From positions 1-43,468 of the IMG/VR virus record IMGVR_UViG_3300044715_000224: a DNA stretch of 43,468 bases; one strand, written 5' to 3'. Numbering within the stretch: position 1 is the stretch's first letter; each line of letters opens with the position of its first letter. Under the pieces are notes generated by a model that saw nothing but the letters and a program-made list of their open reading frames with translations, did no database searches and was not told the origin of the DNA. This document shows positions 14,814 to 26,015 of the stretch, piece after piece. The DNA comes from a virus. The position numbers and the translations under genes are program-made.

Positions 14814-17800
14814 TTGGCAGATCAAAATATAGTTACCAACATAACTGCGACGGCTAATTTTTCTAGTCTAACAGCGCAGTTACAAGCGGTTACTTCTCAA
14901 CTTCTAAAACTCCAAGCTACAACAATTGGTTTAAATAAAAATTTAACTAGCCAAGTTGGAGTAATGAATCGTCAGTTTGACGAAACCATGCGCTCCACTG
15001 GCCAGTTTGCCAGACACTTTGTAACATTAACTTCAGACGTATCTAAGTTTGGTCAGAACCTAGATAGCGGAAGAATGAAGCTAGGACAATATTTTAGAGC
15101 CTGGCAAGGACATACACAAAAAACTAGCTCATTAGTTAGAGAGTTAGCCAAGCAACAAGTAATGCTTGAGAACGCAATCATACAGCCGCTAGGTAAAAAC
15201 GCTCAAGGATTAATGCAATACAACGTAATGGTTCAATCTGGACTAGACGCAACAAAAAATAAGTCTGCATTATTAAGACAAGAACTATCTATTATGAACA
15301 AGGTAATGATGGATGGATCAAATCAGCTTATTAACTGGGGTAAGAATACACAGTGGGCTGGTCGTCAGTTAACAGTAGGATTAACTGTACCTTTAGCAGC
15401 ATTCGGTATGGCTGCAGCAAAAGCATTTAAGGAAGCAGATCAAGAGTTAACTCGTTTAACAAAGGTTTATGGAGGATTAACTGCAACATCCAGCGCTGAT
15501 CTTCTTAAGGTTCGTAAAGATGTTATGGCAGTATCAAGAGAATTAGCTTCTGGACTAGGAGCAAACTTTACAGAGACTATTGCGCTTGCCGCAGATATTG
15601 CTGCTACTGGTAAAGAGGGTGCAGACCTAATTGACTCAACAAGACAAACAACAAGACTTGCAATTCTTGGTGAAGTAGATAGACAAGAAGCAATGAAAGC
15701 AACTCTCGCAATTCAAACCGCATTTGGACAAAACACAATGCAGTTAGCAGAGTCAATTGACTTCCTGAACGCCGTTGAAAACCAGACCTCAACAACTCTA
15801 GATGATTTAGTAACAGCTATTCCAAAAGCTGGCCCAGTAGTAAAAGCACTTGGCGGAGATGTAGAAGATCTTGCACTTTATTTAACTGCAATGCGTGAAG
15901 GTGGAATTAACGCATCAGAAGGTGCCAACGCATTAAAGTCTGCATTAGCATCTGTAATTAACCCAACAAAAGTTGCAAAAGAAATGTTTATGGGATTGGG
16001 AATTGATTTAGCTGGGATAGTAGATAAAAATGCTGGCAACTTAACTGGAACAATTATGGCACTTAAGGATTCTCTAGACTCACTTGAACCACTACAAAGA
16101 GCAAGAGCAATTGAACAATTATTTGGTAAGTTTCAGTTTGCAAGAATTAATGCATTATTTGAGAACTTAGGGAAAGAAGGAAGCCAGACCCTACAAGTAT
16201 TAGACTTAATGAAGGCTAGCACGAAAGATCTTGCTAGTATATCTGAACGAGAATTAAAGGCACTTACAGAATCAGCATCTGGTAAATACAGAAGAGCACT
16301 TGAATCAGTAAAGGCAGAGCTTGCAGTAGTCGGAGAGCAATTCCTAAAAGTTGGAGCATTTGTATTAAATGCAATCGATGGAATTTTAAAGTTTATTGGA
16401 AACCTTCCAGCACCAATTAAGGCTGTACTAGGATTTATTGGAAGTCTTACAGCAGTTGCTGGTCCTATTATTATGTTAACTGGTGTACTTGCCAACTTCT
16501 TTGGATATATCATTAAAGGAATACTTGCCCTAAAAAACATTGGTAAGGGTGGAACAGGATTTAAGTTATTAACTCCAGAATTAATGGCAGCTGAGGCTGC
16601 TGCAAAAAATGTAGAACAATCATTCTACAGTGACACAAAAGCAGCAGCTACGTTTTCTGATGCAGTTTTAACACTAGCAGCATCATTTGAAAAACTAAAG
16701 CAAAGCGCAATGTCATCTACCGTTGCAACTAGCAACAGTATGTCTACCGTAGCTGGTAACCCAGTGATGCGAGGCGGGGGAAGAATTGTAGACAAAGATA
16801 ACCCTCTTGTTGGCAAATCATATTCAAGAGACATGTCCCATGTTATTCCAACTGGATCAAAAACTGCAGAACAAAGAGCAAGCGAAACAATATTCTCTAC
16901 AGTTCCTGGACCTAAGCCAGTAAACCTAAGACTTTCAAATTCACCACAGACATACATGAACGATGACCTTCCAAGAATTCCTGGAGTTACTTCAGTTAAC
17001 GGAGTATCAAATGGAATAGTTGCAGCAGAAGCCGCTAAGTGGCATTCTATGACCGCAGCTTTGGCAATGCAGTCTAAAGCAGAAATAGCATTACTTAAAA
17101 CTGAAATTGCTGCTACTGGAACAGTAACAGCATCACTATCAGATTCATATCAAGCATTGCTTCCACAAATGACAAAGATAACTTCTTTAGCAGCAGACGA
17201 AACAGCATTAATTGTTAAGCAATTACAAGCTGGTAAAATTACAGTAGAGGCAGCTAGAGCTAAAATATTTGCATTAAATGCACAAGTAGAAGTTATGCTA
17301 GCTCAAACAGCGCAAGGTGTAGCTACTGCTCAAGCAAGAAACATAAACTTGGGAATGGTTCCGCTTACATCTCAACCAGTAGTAGGCGCAGCTGGCAAGT
17401 CAAACATGAAAGAGCTTTTCCATAAGTCAGAAACTTCTAAACTGGTAGATTCAATTGCACGTGGTCTTGGTGTTAGAACATCTGGTGCTGGTTACAGTAT
17501 TCAAACAACAAAGCCTAGATTTAATGCTGGCGGAAAAATTGAAGACTTTGGTCAAAACAAAACTCGGGTAAGCGGTCCTGCATCTATTACATATGACGAT
17601 AGAATGGGCAGTATTCCATTGGGTGGATATGTATTAAATCAAGCGGCATCGATGGATCCAGCAAATGCTAAATTAGTAGCAGCAGCACCATCAACTCATA
17701 ATAACAGCGGTAGCAATATAACTGCTTTGCTTACACCAAAAGAAACAGTATTTGGTCCAGGAATTCAAGACAATCCAGAATTATTAGCAGCAGTAGATGC

Positions 17801-20800
17801 AGCAAATAACGGAAGACCACTTCCAAGACGTATGGGTGGTGGAAAGATTAATCTTTCAACATCTAATTATGGAGCAATAAATCCAGCAGTAATGGTTAAA
17901 ATTTTATCACAATTATTTAAACGCAATCCAAAACTTTCAAGGGAAATGCTTCGAGGCAGAGATATGTCTTTGTCTGGTGCGGAAGCTAGAGCATATCAGG
18001 AAAGTGTTTTTGGAACTGCTCTTAGATCATCATCTAGAGAATTAAGCAGACAATATTATTTTGTAGGAAATTGGGGCGGAAGATTAAGGGCAAGTGTCAA
18101 TACAGCTCTTTCTCATGGTGCTGCTAAAAAGGCTGATATTGTAAGCGATTTAATGCATGGATCATCTCAGCAGGCATTGCCTTCACTTACCAGATTTTTA
18201 CAAGTAAATAAAGTACCTCCAGACAAAATAGCATTACTAACTGATCGTGCTAGAGCAAACATGGTTTCTGGTTTGTCTGGTACTGGTAAAATTGGGGAAG
18301 CAGAATGGTCAAGGCTACAACACAAAGAATATCTTGCAGTAGCTAAAGAGCTTCGTTTAAGAAAAGAATATCTAGAAAGCTTAAATGTTCCAGGACAAAG
18401 AAGAGCCCATTCAACTGACCCAGTTGCTAGAGGAATTCAAGCGGAGACTGCTTTAAATCCATATGGTAAAACAGATTTAGAAAAACTTATTGCAGCAAAT
18501 GATGCCAATGGTACAAGGTATATGGGCTCATATCGTAATTATGGAATAGAAAAAATTAATGGAGAACCTACCGCATTAGCGCACATGATGCCTAAATTTA
18601 GTGGCGGAGGAATGATCGGCAATGTCTTAAAGGGTTTGGCCATGAGAAGAATTGGTGCAGGATTTGGACCAACTGGAGCTCCTAAGCCAAGTATGTATGA
18701 GTCAGCACCATGGGGAGTTAACTCACTTTCAATTGGAATGGCAGAAACATTATTTGCAAATTCTGGATTAAGAAAAAATACACAAAAATTATTCTATGAT
18801 AAGTTTGCGGCAGCTATGGCAAAAGAAAAGCCATACGGTTATGTTAAAGATGCAAAGACTGGTTCTTTAAAGCACGGGCTTGAGCCAGATGTACTAGATT
18901 CAATTATTAGATCAGCAGCTTCAGATCTGATTGGAGATAGAAATGTATTAAGACAATTGTCCCCAATAGACAGAGACATATTAAAAAATAAATATTTAAA
19001 TTGGGATTCAAAACAAAATACTCCAATGACAGCAGAACTTAAAAAGAAAATATTTGATATTAGCGGTAATAGAGAAATGGGTGGTCCAGTATCTCCAGGA
19101 CAAAATTATGTTGTTGGAGAAAAAGGACCAGAAATATTTAGACCACTTCAGAGCGGAAATATTATTCCTGGATATGAAGTTGGCGGAGTTATTAAATACG
19201 GTAAAGACTCATATGGACTTAGTGGAAATCCAGCAAAACGTGCAGAACAGCTTGCAGAAAAAGCAGCACGTGCTGAAGCAGCTAAATCTTACGGGGGACA
19301 AAGATCTTTCCCTTACGCACCAGGATTAAGACTTCCCTTATCAGGAGCAGGCTCATCTATAGACTCTGCTTTTTCATCAATTGCTTCTTCTCTTAAAGCA
19401 GGCTCAAATAAATTAGTAACAAGCACAAGAATGATTAATGATCAGGTATCTTATTCGATAAGATCACTTGTAGACGGATCAAGATTATATGCAGACTCCA
19501 TAACATCATCAGCCAAGTCTATTGGTTCGTCTTACAAACGTGGTGGCTCTGAAATATTAATTGCTGGAGCACCAGGAGCATTCCCAGGTGGCAAAGAAGA
19601 TCGTGCCCAAAGAATGGCTAGTTCATTTAGAACTAATGCTGCATACTCAACAGCAGCAATCATGCACCCAATACAATACTTAAAGACAAAAGGATTAAAT
19701 CCAGAATTTGGTCAAGGCGCTGGTGCAAACATGGTTGGAATGATGGGCGGAATGGCAGCAGGTGGAGCAATAGGTGGAAAGCTTGGCGGTCAAAATGGCG
19801 CAATGATGGGTAGCATGGCTGGAATGATGGGCGGCCAAATGCTTCTTCCAAAAATTGGTGGAATGATTGGGAAACGTGCTGCAGCAAGTGCAGCAACAGC
19901 AGGATTAGCTTCCGCAGGATTTGGCGCAACCGCAGCCGCTGCTGCAGGTTTAGTTGCACCATTAGCAGCGGTAACAGCAGCAGGTATTGCTGGATACAAA
20001 ATGTGGAAGCATTATAAAGAAGGACAAGATCTTAATATAGCTTCGTTTGGTTTGACTGCAGAAGCAGCTAAAAAAGCTGGACTTAGGTTTACAGATTTTG
20101 GCGCAAGGATTAAGGATACTATTCAAAATGCAAAAGATATGGCTGATGCAAATAAGTTAGTTTATGAAAGTATGAAAGACGGCGGAACGCCATTCCAAAT
20201 GACTACTGCAGAATACACGAAATTAAAGGTTGAAGTTAAAGAAACATTTGGTGAGCAAATTGATATATTAAACCGCCAGCCTTCAACTAAGGTTCCAGAC
20301 GCAGTTAGCAGAATTAAAGAACAGTTAGTTGCCGCTGGTATGTCTGCTGAAGAAGCAACTAAAAAAATATATACAATGCTTCAGCTTTCAAATAAAAAAG
20401 ATCAGTCAATCACTGCAACACTTGGCAATGCAGACTTTAAGGCAATTACAGATCCCCAATCTGCTGCTGTTTCTGCAGTAACTAGCTTTGGAGAAGACAC
20501 TAAAACTCAGGGCAATAAAGAAAAAGCCGCCCAATTAAATACAGCCCTTACAGCAACTGAAACTGCAATTAATGATTTAATTGAAAAAAGAGAAAGACTT
20601 GTGGCGAAAGACTTGACTGGTAAAGTAAAATCACTAAGTTTTGCAGAAGCTGAAAAAATAGTGATTGATCAAATAAATAATTCAAAAGAAGCTGGAACAG
20701 TAATTGATGAAGGAACAATTAGTGCAATGGAAGAAATAAATCCAGGAATTAGAAAAATGATTAATGGATCTGATACAGTTGTAAGCGTATGGCAAAAAAT

Positions 20801-22295
20801 TAGATTGCAAGCACAAGGATTTACTGGAGACCTTAATAAATTAAACGCCGAGCAAACCCAATTAATTGCCGATGCTTTCGCTGCAATATCTACATCTGTA
20901 GTAGCAACAAATTCAGCCAAAGGCGGGCTTCTAGAAAAGCAATACACTGCACTTGGTAAGCTAGAAGACAAAATTAAGTCTTACACACAAGCGTTAAAAG
21001 GACAAAAAGTTTCAGAGCAAATATCTGATAGAGAGAGGCTGTCTTCACTTAACAAGCAGATTGAAGCAAATAATAAATTGGCGGAAGCTAGAAAGAAAGC
21101 ATTGTCTGCAGCACAAGCAGATGCCGACCTTGGAAGACAAATTGAAAAGACCAGAATTGCAATGCTTAATGCTGAAGCAACTGGAGACACACAAAAATCT
21201 CAAGAACTTAGACTTGATTTGGAGTCATTGACAAGTCAGCAACAAACAGAGTCACAATCAAAAGCTATTGATAAGGCAAATGAACTTGCAAATGCACCTC
21301 TCAAAGCTGCTATTGAAGCTATGGCTAAAAATCAACAAAAGGCTGCCGACAGTGCAGCGCTAGCTGGAGAAAGTTTAGAGTCATATCGTAAAAAGCAAGA
21401 AGAGTCTGTTGCGGCAATAGATAAAGTTAATAATTCCATGACCGCACTTTATGGCAATGCTGAAGCAGCTGGTAAATCAGTAGAAGAATATGTTAAAACA
21501 AATAAAGAAGCAGCAGCTGGATTCGTTGCTGCAGTAGAAGCGGCTACTGGCGAAAAGATGCCAAGGTATCTGGATTTTCAAAATTATGAAGGTGGGCAAG
21601 TAGTAAGTAAAAAAGTTGCAGTTTCTCCACAAGCAAACGCATTATCAATATTAGCAAAAGCAGGAGCAGGTTCTGCCGTTAACGATGCACTTGCAAATAG
21701 CATTAAGGGTGGAGCATCTCTTAAAGATATTGTAGACGCAATTCAAAATAAAGAAGATTCCAAAAAACTGAAAAAAATTTCTTATGCGATAAAGGAATCT
21801 GGATATTCTGCTAATAAAGTTGGAGCTGGCGCCCTTTCAGCTGCTGGAATTTCTTCGGGAGAACAGGTATTAGGAACAACATTTTTAGATAAAGATGGAG
21901 TAAAATGGAAAATATCTTCCCGTCCTGTTGGCGGGTATAACTCTGACTGGGGTGTGACAAAAGCTGGGTTTGGAACTATGAATTTAAATCCAAAAATACC
22001 AACAATTGTTGGAGACCGTGGGCCAGAAATGGTATTCGGAAATATGGTTATTCCTAACATGGCAAAAGTTCCTTTTGCATCACCAAGGTATGACTTAAAA
22101 GAAGCTGCAAAAAGATTTGAGCCTATGCAACAAAGATCTTCAAGTGCATCATATGTAGTAAATCAAAATATCTACGCATCTGAGGGAATGGATGTCGAGG
22201 CATTGTCAAATATGATTGTCAAAAAAGCTGAAATTGTTATTGGACAAAAGGCTAAAGTTAATGTTAAAATGATTGGACAGGGGAAGAATATATAA
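14814..22295 (+). CDS. Tape measure protein
   Basis: A 2493-residue protein, the largest in the window, from TTG 14814 with AAGGAG eight bases upstream. It sets tail length and is extruded through the tail at infection. The TP901-type core is around residues 180-480 (RQLTVGLTVPLAAFGMAAAK, then ATGKEGADLI, GDVEDLALYLTAMREGG). A hydrophobic, membrane-active segment lies at about 531-575, and a Gly/Ala/Met-rich one at about 1642-1730. Around 1016-1425 two unrelated-looking helical modules are set between glycine-rich GGGK/GGGM joints. VGEKGPEIF (about 1433) and VGDRGPEMVF (about 2399) are tape-measure signature turns. A coiled coil spans about 2048-2209. At the usual 0.15 nm per residue an uncut protein predicts a tail of roughly 370 nm. 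Confidence 0.93.
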   Translation: MADQNIVTNITATANFSSLTAQLQAVTSQLLKLQATTIGLNKNLTSQVGVMNRQFDETMRSTGQFARHFVTLTSDVSKFGQNLDSGRMKLGQYFRAWQGHTQKTSSLVRELAKQQVMLENAIIQPLGKNAQGLMQYNVMVQSGLDATKNKSALLRQELSIMNKVMMDGSNQLINWGKNTQWAGRQLTVGLTVPLAAFGMAAAKAFKEADQELTRLTKVYGGLTATSSADLLKVRKDVMAVSRELASGLGANFTETIALAADIAATGKEGADLIDSTRQTTRLAILGEVDRQEAMKATLAIQTAFGQNTMQLAESIDFLNAVENQTSTTLDDLVTAIPKAGPVVKALGGDVEDLALYLTAMREGGINASEGANALKSALASVINPTKVAKEMFMGLGIDLAGIVDKNAGNLTGTIMALKDSLDSLEPLQRARAIEQLFGKFQFARINALFENLGKEGSQTLQVLDLMKASTKDLASISERELKALTESASGKYRRALESVKAELAVVGEQFLKVGAFVLNAIDGILKFIGNLPAPIKAVLGFIGSLTAVAGPIIMLTGVLANFFGYIIKGILALKNIGKGGTGFKLLTPELMAAEAAAKNVEQSFYSDTKAAATFSDAVLTLAASFEKLKQSAMSSTVATSNSMSTVAGNPVMRGGGRIVDKDNPLVGKSYSRDMSHVIPTGSKTAEQRASETIFSTVPGPKPVNLRLSNSPQTYMNDDLPRIPGVTSVNGVSNGIVAAEAAKWHSMTAALAMQSKAEIALLKTEIAATGTVTASLSDSYQALLPQMTKITSLAADETALIVKQLQAGKITVEAARAKIFALNAQVEVMLAQTAQGVATAQARNINLGMVPLTSQPVVGAAGKSNMKELFHKSETSKLVDSIARGLGVRTSGAGYSIQTTKPRFNAGGKIEDFGQNKTRVSGPASITYDDRMGSIPLGGYVLNQAASMDPANAKLVAAAPSTHNNSGSNITALLTPKETVFGPGIQDNPELLAAVDAANNGRPLPRRMGGGKINLSTSNYGAINPAVMVKILSQLFKRNPKLSREMLRGRDMSLSGAEARAYQESVFGTALRSSSRELSRQYYFVGNWGGRLRASVNTALSHGAAKKADIVSDLMHGSSQQALPSLTRFLQVNKVPPDKIALLTDRARANMVSGLSGTGKIGEAEWSRLQHKEYLAVAKELRLRKEYLESLNVPGQRRAHSTDPVARGIQAETALNPYGKTDLEKLIAANDANGTRYMGSYRNYGIEKINGEPTALAHMMPKFSGGGMIGNVLKGLAMRRIGAGFGPTGAPKPSMYESAPWGVNSLSIGMAETLFANSGLRKNTQKLFYDKFAAAMAKEKPYGYVKDAKTGSLKHGLEPDVLDSIIRSAASDLIGDRNVLRQLSPIDRDILKNKYLNWDSKQNTPMTAELKKKIFDISGNREMGGPVSPGQNYVVGEKGPEIFRPLQSGNIIPGYEVGGVIKYGKDSYGLSGNPAKRAEQLAEKAARAEAAKSYGGQRSFPYAPGLRLPLSGAGSSIDSAFSSIASSLKAGSNKLVTSTRMINDQVSYSIRSLVDGSRLYADSITSSAKSIGSSYKRGGSEILIAGAPGAFPGGKEDRAQRMASSFRTNAAYSTAAIMHPIQYLKTKGLNPEFGQGAGANMVGMMGGMAAGGAIGGKLGGQNGAMMGSMAGMMGGQMLLPKIGGMIGKRAAASAATAGLASAGFGATAAAAAGLVAPLAAVTAAGIAGYKMWKHYKEGQDLNIASFGLTAEAAKKAGLRFTDFGARIKDTIQNAKDMADANKLVYESMKDGGTPFQMTTAEYTKLKVEVKETFGEQIDILNRQPSTKVPDAVSRIKEQLVAAGMSAEEATKKIYTMLQLSNKKDQSITATLGNADFKAITDPQSAAVSAVTSFGEDTKTQGNKEKAAQLNTALTATETAINDLIEKRERLVAKDLTGKVKSLSFAEAEKIVIDQINNSKEAGTVIDEGTISAMEEINPGIRKMINGSDTVVSVWQKIRLQAQGFTGDLNKLNAEQTQLIADAFAAISTSVVATNSAKGGLLEKQYTALGKLEDKIKSYTQALKGQKVSEQISDRERLSSLNKQIEANNKLAEARKKALSAAQADADLGRQIEKTRIAMLNAEATGDTQKSQELRLDLESLTSQQQTESQSKAIDKANELANAPLKAAIEAMAKNQQKAADSAALAGESLESYRKKQEESVAAIDKVNNSMTALYGNAEAAGKSVEEYVKTNKEAAAGFVAAVEAATGEKMPRYLDFQNYEGGQVVSKKVAVSPQANALSILAKAGAGSAVNDALANSIKGGASLKDIVDAIQNKEDSKKLKKISYAIKESGYSANKVGAGALSAAGISSGEQVLGTTFLDKDGVKWKISSRPVGGYNSDWGVTKAGFGTMNLNPKIPTIVGDRGPEMVFGNMVIPNMAKVPFASPRYDLKEAAKRFEPMQQRSSSASYVVNQNIYASEGMDVEALSNMIVKKAEIVIGQKAKVNVKMIGQGKNI

Positions 22296-22744
22296 TGGCA
22301 GCTTTAACTTTACCAGTAGGTTCAGCATTGTTTATACAAGATGCTCTTGGCGTCTGGCAAAAATTAACTGAGCATAATAGGTCCCCAATATCTGTAGATG
22401 TACAACGCTTTGAGCAGACCTCTAGAATGGCCAATGGAAGCCTTAGAAAGCTGTTTATAGCCGATAAGAAGAACATATCCACCTCCTGGAGCATGGTTCC
22501 GTCATATTCCACTATGACCGTAGATACAGGCTGGGGAGCGGAAGACATTAAAGCATTTTATTTAAGCGCCAAAGGCCAAGGAACATTTAATGTAAGAATA
22601 GCATATAACTCAGCCAGAACCGAAGATTTTGCCGCAAGTTTTACCTCATGCTCATTTAATATGATTAAAAGAAATGTAAAGGAAAAAGCGGCGGATACAG
22701 CACAGGCATTTTGGGATGTAAGTATTTCACTGGAAGAAGTATAA
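22295..22744 (+). CDS. Minor tail protein, distal-tail (Dit-like) position
   Basis: A 149-residue protein whose ATG overlaps the tape measure stop (TAATG). It is beta-rich: LTLPVGSALFIQD, ISVDVQRFEQTSR, KNISTSWSMVPS, GTFNVRIAYNSA, AFWDVSISLEEV, consistent with a tube-like or Dit N-terminal-type beta sandwich with one helix (AEDIKAFYLSAKG). In siphoviruses the gene after the tape measure is usually the distal tail protein that joins tube and tip; this one is short, so a Dit core without adornment is possible. The family is not recognised with certainty. Confidence 0.55.
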   Translation: MAALTLPVGSALFIQDALGVWQKLTEHNRSPISVDVQRFEQTSRMANGSLRKLFIADKKNISTSWSMVPSYSTMTVDTGWGAEDIKAFYLSAKGQGTFNVRIAYNSARTEDFAASFTSCSFNMIKRNVKEKAADTAQAFWDVSISLEEV

Positions 22745-25700
22745 TGCAATCAGTAAGCCAAACAACTCTAGATAAACTTAATACATCTGCTTCATATTCA
22801 ATGTCAGGCGGATGCTGGCTAGAATATAATATGAACGATTTAATTTTAAATGCAGCGGTTACGGCTACACCAGCTGAAACTGCAACTCAAACAGATCCAA
22901 TTACTGGTAAAACATACCAGCCATTTAAAAAGCTATTTCCATTAACCAGCATAATAGACCCAAGAAGACCTTCGGCAGCAGGAATTAATTATTTTATATT
23001 AAACCCAAATGTTATAAATAGCATACCAAAGTATAACGTTTCTTCAGATCTTCCAGTAAGAACTTATTTTTCTAGCCCTAAAAATCAATACAAATTTTGG
23101 GTTTCACCCAAGTCTGGCGGCACAGCATTAAGTAATTTTAGTTTTACTGTAGATTATCCTATATCAAAAACTGCTGTTGCCAATACCATACTTGTTAAAT
23201 TTGAAACTTCTTACTCTAAGCCATCTACGTGGTCTATTAAAATACAAGATCACGCTGGTACTGAAACCACAATATCTACAAATGGAGTTGTGCCAGATAA
23301 TGGAGTGTTCCAACTTTACTACAATGGATCCTCCTGGTCCACTACAAAATTTACAACGCCTACTGCTCCATTAAATATTAAAAAAATAATTGTATCTGTA
23401 AATACAATTAGCGTTGCAAACTCCTATCTTGGAGTTATAGAAGTTGGTGCTAGATATATTCAAGACGTATCAAATAGATTAGTTTCTTTTCAAATTTCAA
23501 AAACTTCATCAGATGATTCATCTGGCATTGTTCCAGTTGGATCAGTAACATCAAATGCTCTATCAATGTCACTAGAGGGGTATGATAAAAAAGGCATTGA
23601 GTATGACAAAACAATGGCATTCAATAAAGATAATATAAATTTGTACAAGAACGTAAAGGTGATTCCATTTAATAAAATAGGAGACGATGTTATTCCACAA
23701 GGAATATTTTACATAGATTCCTTCACTTTGTCAGAATTTGGAGATATTGATATTCAGGGACTAGACGGAGCAAAGTTTTTACAAGAAATACTAGCCCCAG
23801 ATATTGTAATTCAAAATGCTCCATCACAAGCAATTATTAGAAGGCTTTTAGATAGCGTAGGGTTTACTGGATATAATTTTAATACATATGGTAAAGGGGA
23901 TGTAAATAAAGTTGACTCTGCAACTATAGTTCCTTTGTATTGGTTTACAGAAGATACAAAAACAGTATGGCAACACATACAGGATCTATGCAGAGATACT
24001 CAAATGATAGCAACATTTGATAACAATGATATTCTTCAATTCTATCCTAGAGACTATTTATTTGATAAATTAAGAACATCTAGTTTTAAATTTAGAAGTG
24101 AAACTAAGGGAGTAAACATCCCGAATATTATATCTTTCACTAAAGAAACAGTCCCTTCTGTCAAAGCAGTAAAAGTGATATATACTCCAATTATTAGTAC
24201 AAACTATCAAGGCTCATCAGACAACCTTTATGTTTCTCCGCCAGCCGCTATCGGTGCAGCCGCACTACAAACAACATTATTATCAACCGCCCAAATTGAA
24301 ACAGACGCACCAAAAGGCGTTGTTTCGCTATCTCCTATTAGCGTTTATAGTGATTTAGCAGATACATCTTTTTATAATAAGGCTGGATATTTTTTAATCA
24401 ATAATGAAATAATTGAATACGATGCAATTGAATTTCAATATGAGCCGCTTTCATCTCCTAATACAGTTACAAAAAAATGGATAACGTCAGATTCAGACAT
24501 TGCAAAGTTTCTTGGGGAAAGCAAGATTAATTCATTCAAGCCTACGCTAAGATATAGAATTAAAGAAAGAAATGCATTTAATGCAACTGGCAAAGGTATA
24601 GGTGTAGGAGAGACCCACCTGGTAAATATTGATGATCTAAAATCAGAATGGTCAGGATCTAAACTAAACTTGTCTGCAAAAACAAATGTTGCAGACCAAT
24701 CAGTATTCTCATTAAGACAAACAGATGGATCTGGTGTTTCAATTTCTAGATCCCTTCTTACAATAGTTGCACCTACGGCATCTAAAGAATACTATTGCGC
24801 TTCAATTAGTCCAGACGTTAATTTTACATCACAGAAATATTTTTCAATTGGAACAGCTTTATTCTTTAAGCTTGCTAAAGGTAGTAATGGAAGAACTACT
24901 GGAGAACAGTTTGTTTCTGCTGGACTTGGTATTGGTCTTGACGCCAATAACTTAAACGGCTATATTTTAAAAATTGGGACTTCTCAAAACGTAGCAAACA
25001 AAGGATTAAATTATAGAGATGTACAGTTATTTAAAATAGTTAACGGAGTAGAGACACCAGTTTCTGATACTCAAAAGACAGAAGAGGCATCAATTACTGG
25101 AGTATCTGGAGGAGAGTTTTACAGAGTAGACGTAAGAGTTTCTCAAGCAACAACAGGCCAAAGAATATTTAAAATTAAATTTAACAATGCCGTAATAACA
25201 GCAACTGATTCTGAAGCCACAACAATGGGCAACAAAATTGCATTAATCGGCATACAAGGTGAATCATCATTTGACTACGCATATGTAGCTTCATTAAAGA
25301 AAGAAGATTTTACTGGATCTTATTCTTATGACAATTATGGATCATACGTTGGTTCTGCCACAGAATTAAAAAATGTGTTTGGAGACTTTATTGCTATTGG
25401 ATCTGCCTCCACTTTATCAAGTCCATGGATAAAAGAATTTGGGCCAGTAGCTAGAGAAATTAAAAAAATATCAACTAGGTATGCAACAAGACCAGGTTTT
25501 GTTAAATACCCTCAAATAATATTAAATCCCAACGTAACGCTACTTGGGTACGACGCAAACTCATTTGGAATTGATGCTTATATTTTAAATAACACTGGAG
25601 CATTTGTTGATTTAGCAGACGGCGGTCAAAAAAGCTTTATTGTAGTAGGAGAAACAATAGCTCCCCTGGACCCATTTGAGTACCTTGACCCAGATCTATC

Positions 25701-26007
25701 TGCAACCAAAAATGATGAGCAAGTCGCATTTGAATCTATGTGGATACAAAAGGAATCAGAAGCGAAGGCTTTATCTACATGGATGAGAACTCAATGGTCT
25801 AAACAACAAACAGTTATTCAGATAGATGTTTTCCCAAACCCTATTATTGAAACAGGGGATGTAGTTGAAATATCTTATCCTAATAACTTTGTGTATTCTA
25901 CTGAAGATACTGGGCAAACGGCTGGCAAATATATTGTTTTGGATATTGAGCAGGGGTATAGCCAAGCCCCATCTACAAAACTTACCTGCAGGTCGATTTA
26001 TGTTTAA
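22744..26007 (+). CDS. Tail hub/tip protein with inserted lectin-like domain
   Basis: A 1087-residue protein starting at ATG 22744, which overlaps the previous stop (TAATG); an upstream ATG at 22711 is in frame but lies inside the previous gene. Residues about 245-450 resemble a tail hub (gp27/Tal-like): VSFQISKTSSD, then GIFYIDSFTLSEFGDIDIQGLDG, SQAIIRRLLDSVGFTG, and WFTEDTKTVWQHIQDLCRDTQMIATFDNNDILQF. Residues about 628-855 form a concanavalin-like insertion (SKLNLSAKTNVADQSVF ... FRVDVRVSQ-type GEFYRVDVRVSQATTG, KIALIGIQG). The C-terminal part (TWMRTQWSKQQTVIQIDVFPNPIIETGDVVEISYP) is the closing hub beta domain. It would form the trimeric tip that opens on host contact. Confidence 0.7.
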   Translation: MQSVSQTTLDKLNTSASYSMSGGCWLEYNMNDLILNAAVTATPAETATQTDPITGKTYQPFKKLFPLTSIIDPRRPSAAGINYFILNPNVINSIPKYNVSSDLPVRTYFSSPKNQYKFWVSPKSGGTALSNFSFTVDYPISKTAVANTILVKFETSYSKPSTWSIKIQDHAGTETTISTNGVVPDNGVFQLYYNGSSWSTTKFTTPTAPLNIKKIIVSVNTISVANSYLGVIEVGARYIQDVSNRLVSFQISKTSSDDSSGIVPVGSVTSNALSMSLEGYDKKGIEYDKTMAFNKDNINLYKNVKVIPFNKIGDDVIPQGIFYIDSFTLSEFGDIDIQGLDGAKFLQEILAPDIVIQNAPSQAIIRRLLDSVGFTGYNFNTYGKGDVNKVDSATIVPLYWFTEDTKTVWQHIQDLCRDTQMIATFDNNDILQFYPRDYLFDKLRTSSFKFRSETKGVNIPNIISFTKETVPSVKAVKVIYTPIISTNYQGSSDNLYVSPPAAIGAAALQTTLLSTAQIETDAPKGVVSLSPISVYSDLADTSFYNKAGYFLINNEIIEYDAIEFQYEPLSSPNTVTKKWITSDSDIAKFLGESKINSFKPTLRYRIKERNAFNATGKGIGVGETHLVNIDDLKSEWSGSKLNLSAKTNVADQSVFSLRQTDGSGVSISRSLLTIVAPTASKEYYCASISPDVNFTSQKYFSIGTALFFKLAKGSNGRTTGEQFVSAGLGIGLDANNLNGYILKIGTSQNVANKGLNYRDVQLFKIVNGVETPVSDTQKTEEASITGVSGGEFYRVDVRVSQATTGQRIFKIKFNNAVITATDSEATTMGNKIALIGIQGESSFDYAYVASLKKEDFTGSYSYDNYGSYVGSATELKNVFGDFIAIGSASTLSSPWIKEFGPVAREIKKISTRYATRPGFVKYPQIILNPNVTLLGYDANSFGIDAYILNNTGAFVDLADGGQKSFIVVGETIAPLDPFEYLDPDLSATKNDEQVAFESMWIQKESEAKALSTWMRTQWSKQQTVIQIDVFPNPIIETGDVVEISYPNNFVYSTEDTGQTAGKYIVLDIEQGYSQAPSTKLTCRSIYV

Positions 26008-26015
26008 TGAAATGG

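Noticed and set aside
22711-22743. Upstream start of the hub protein
   Set aside because: The extension lies inside the previous gene; the TAATG junction at 22744 is the usual pattern here.
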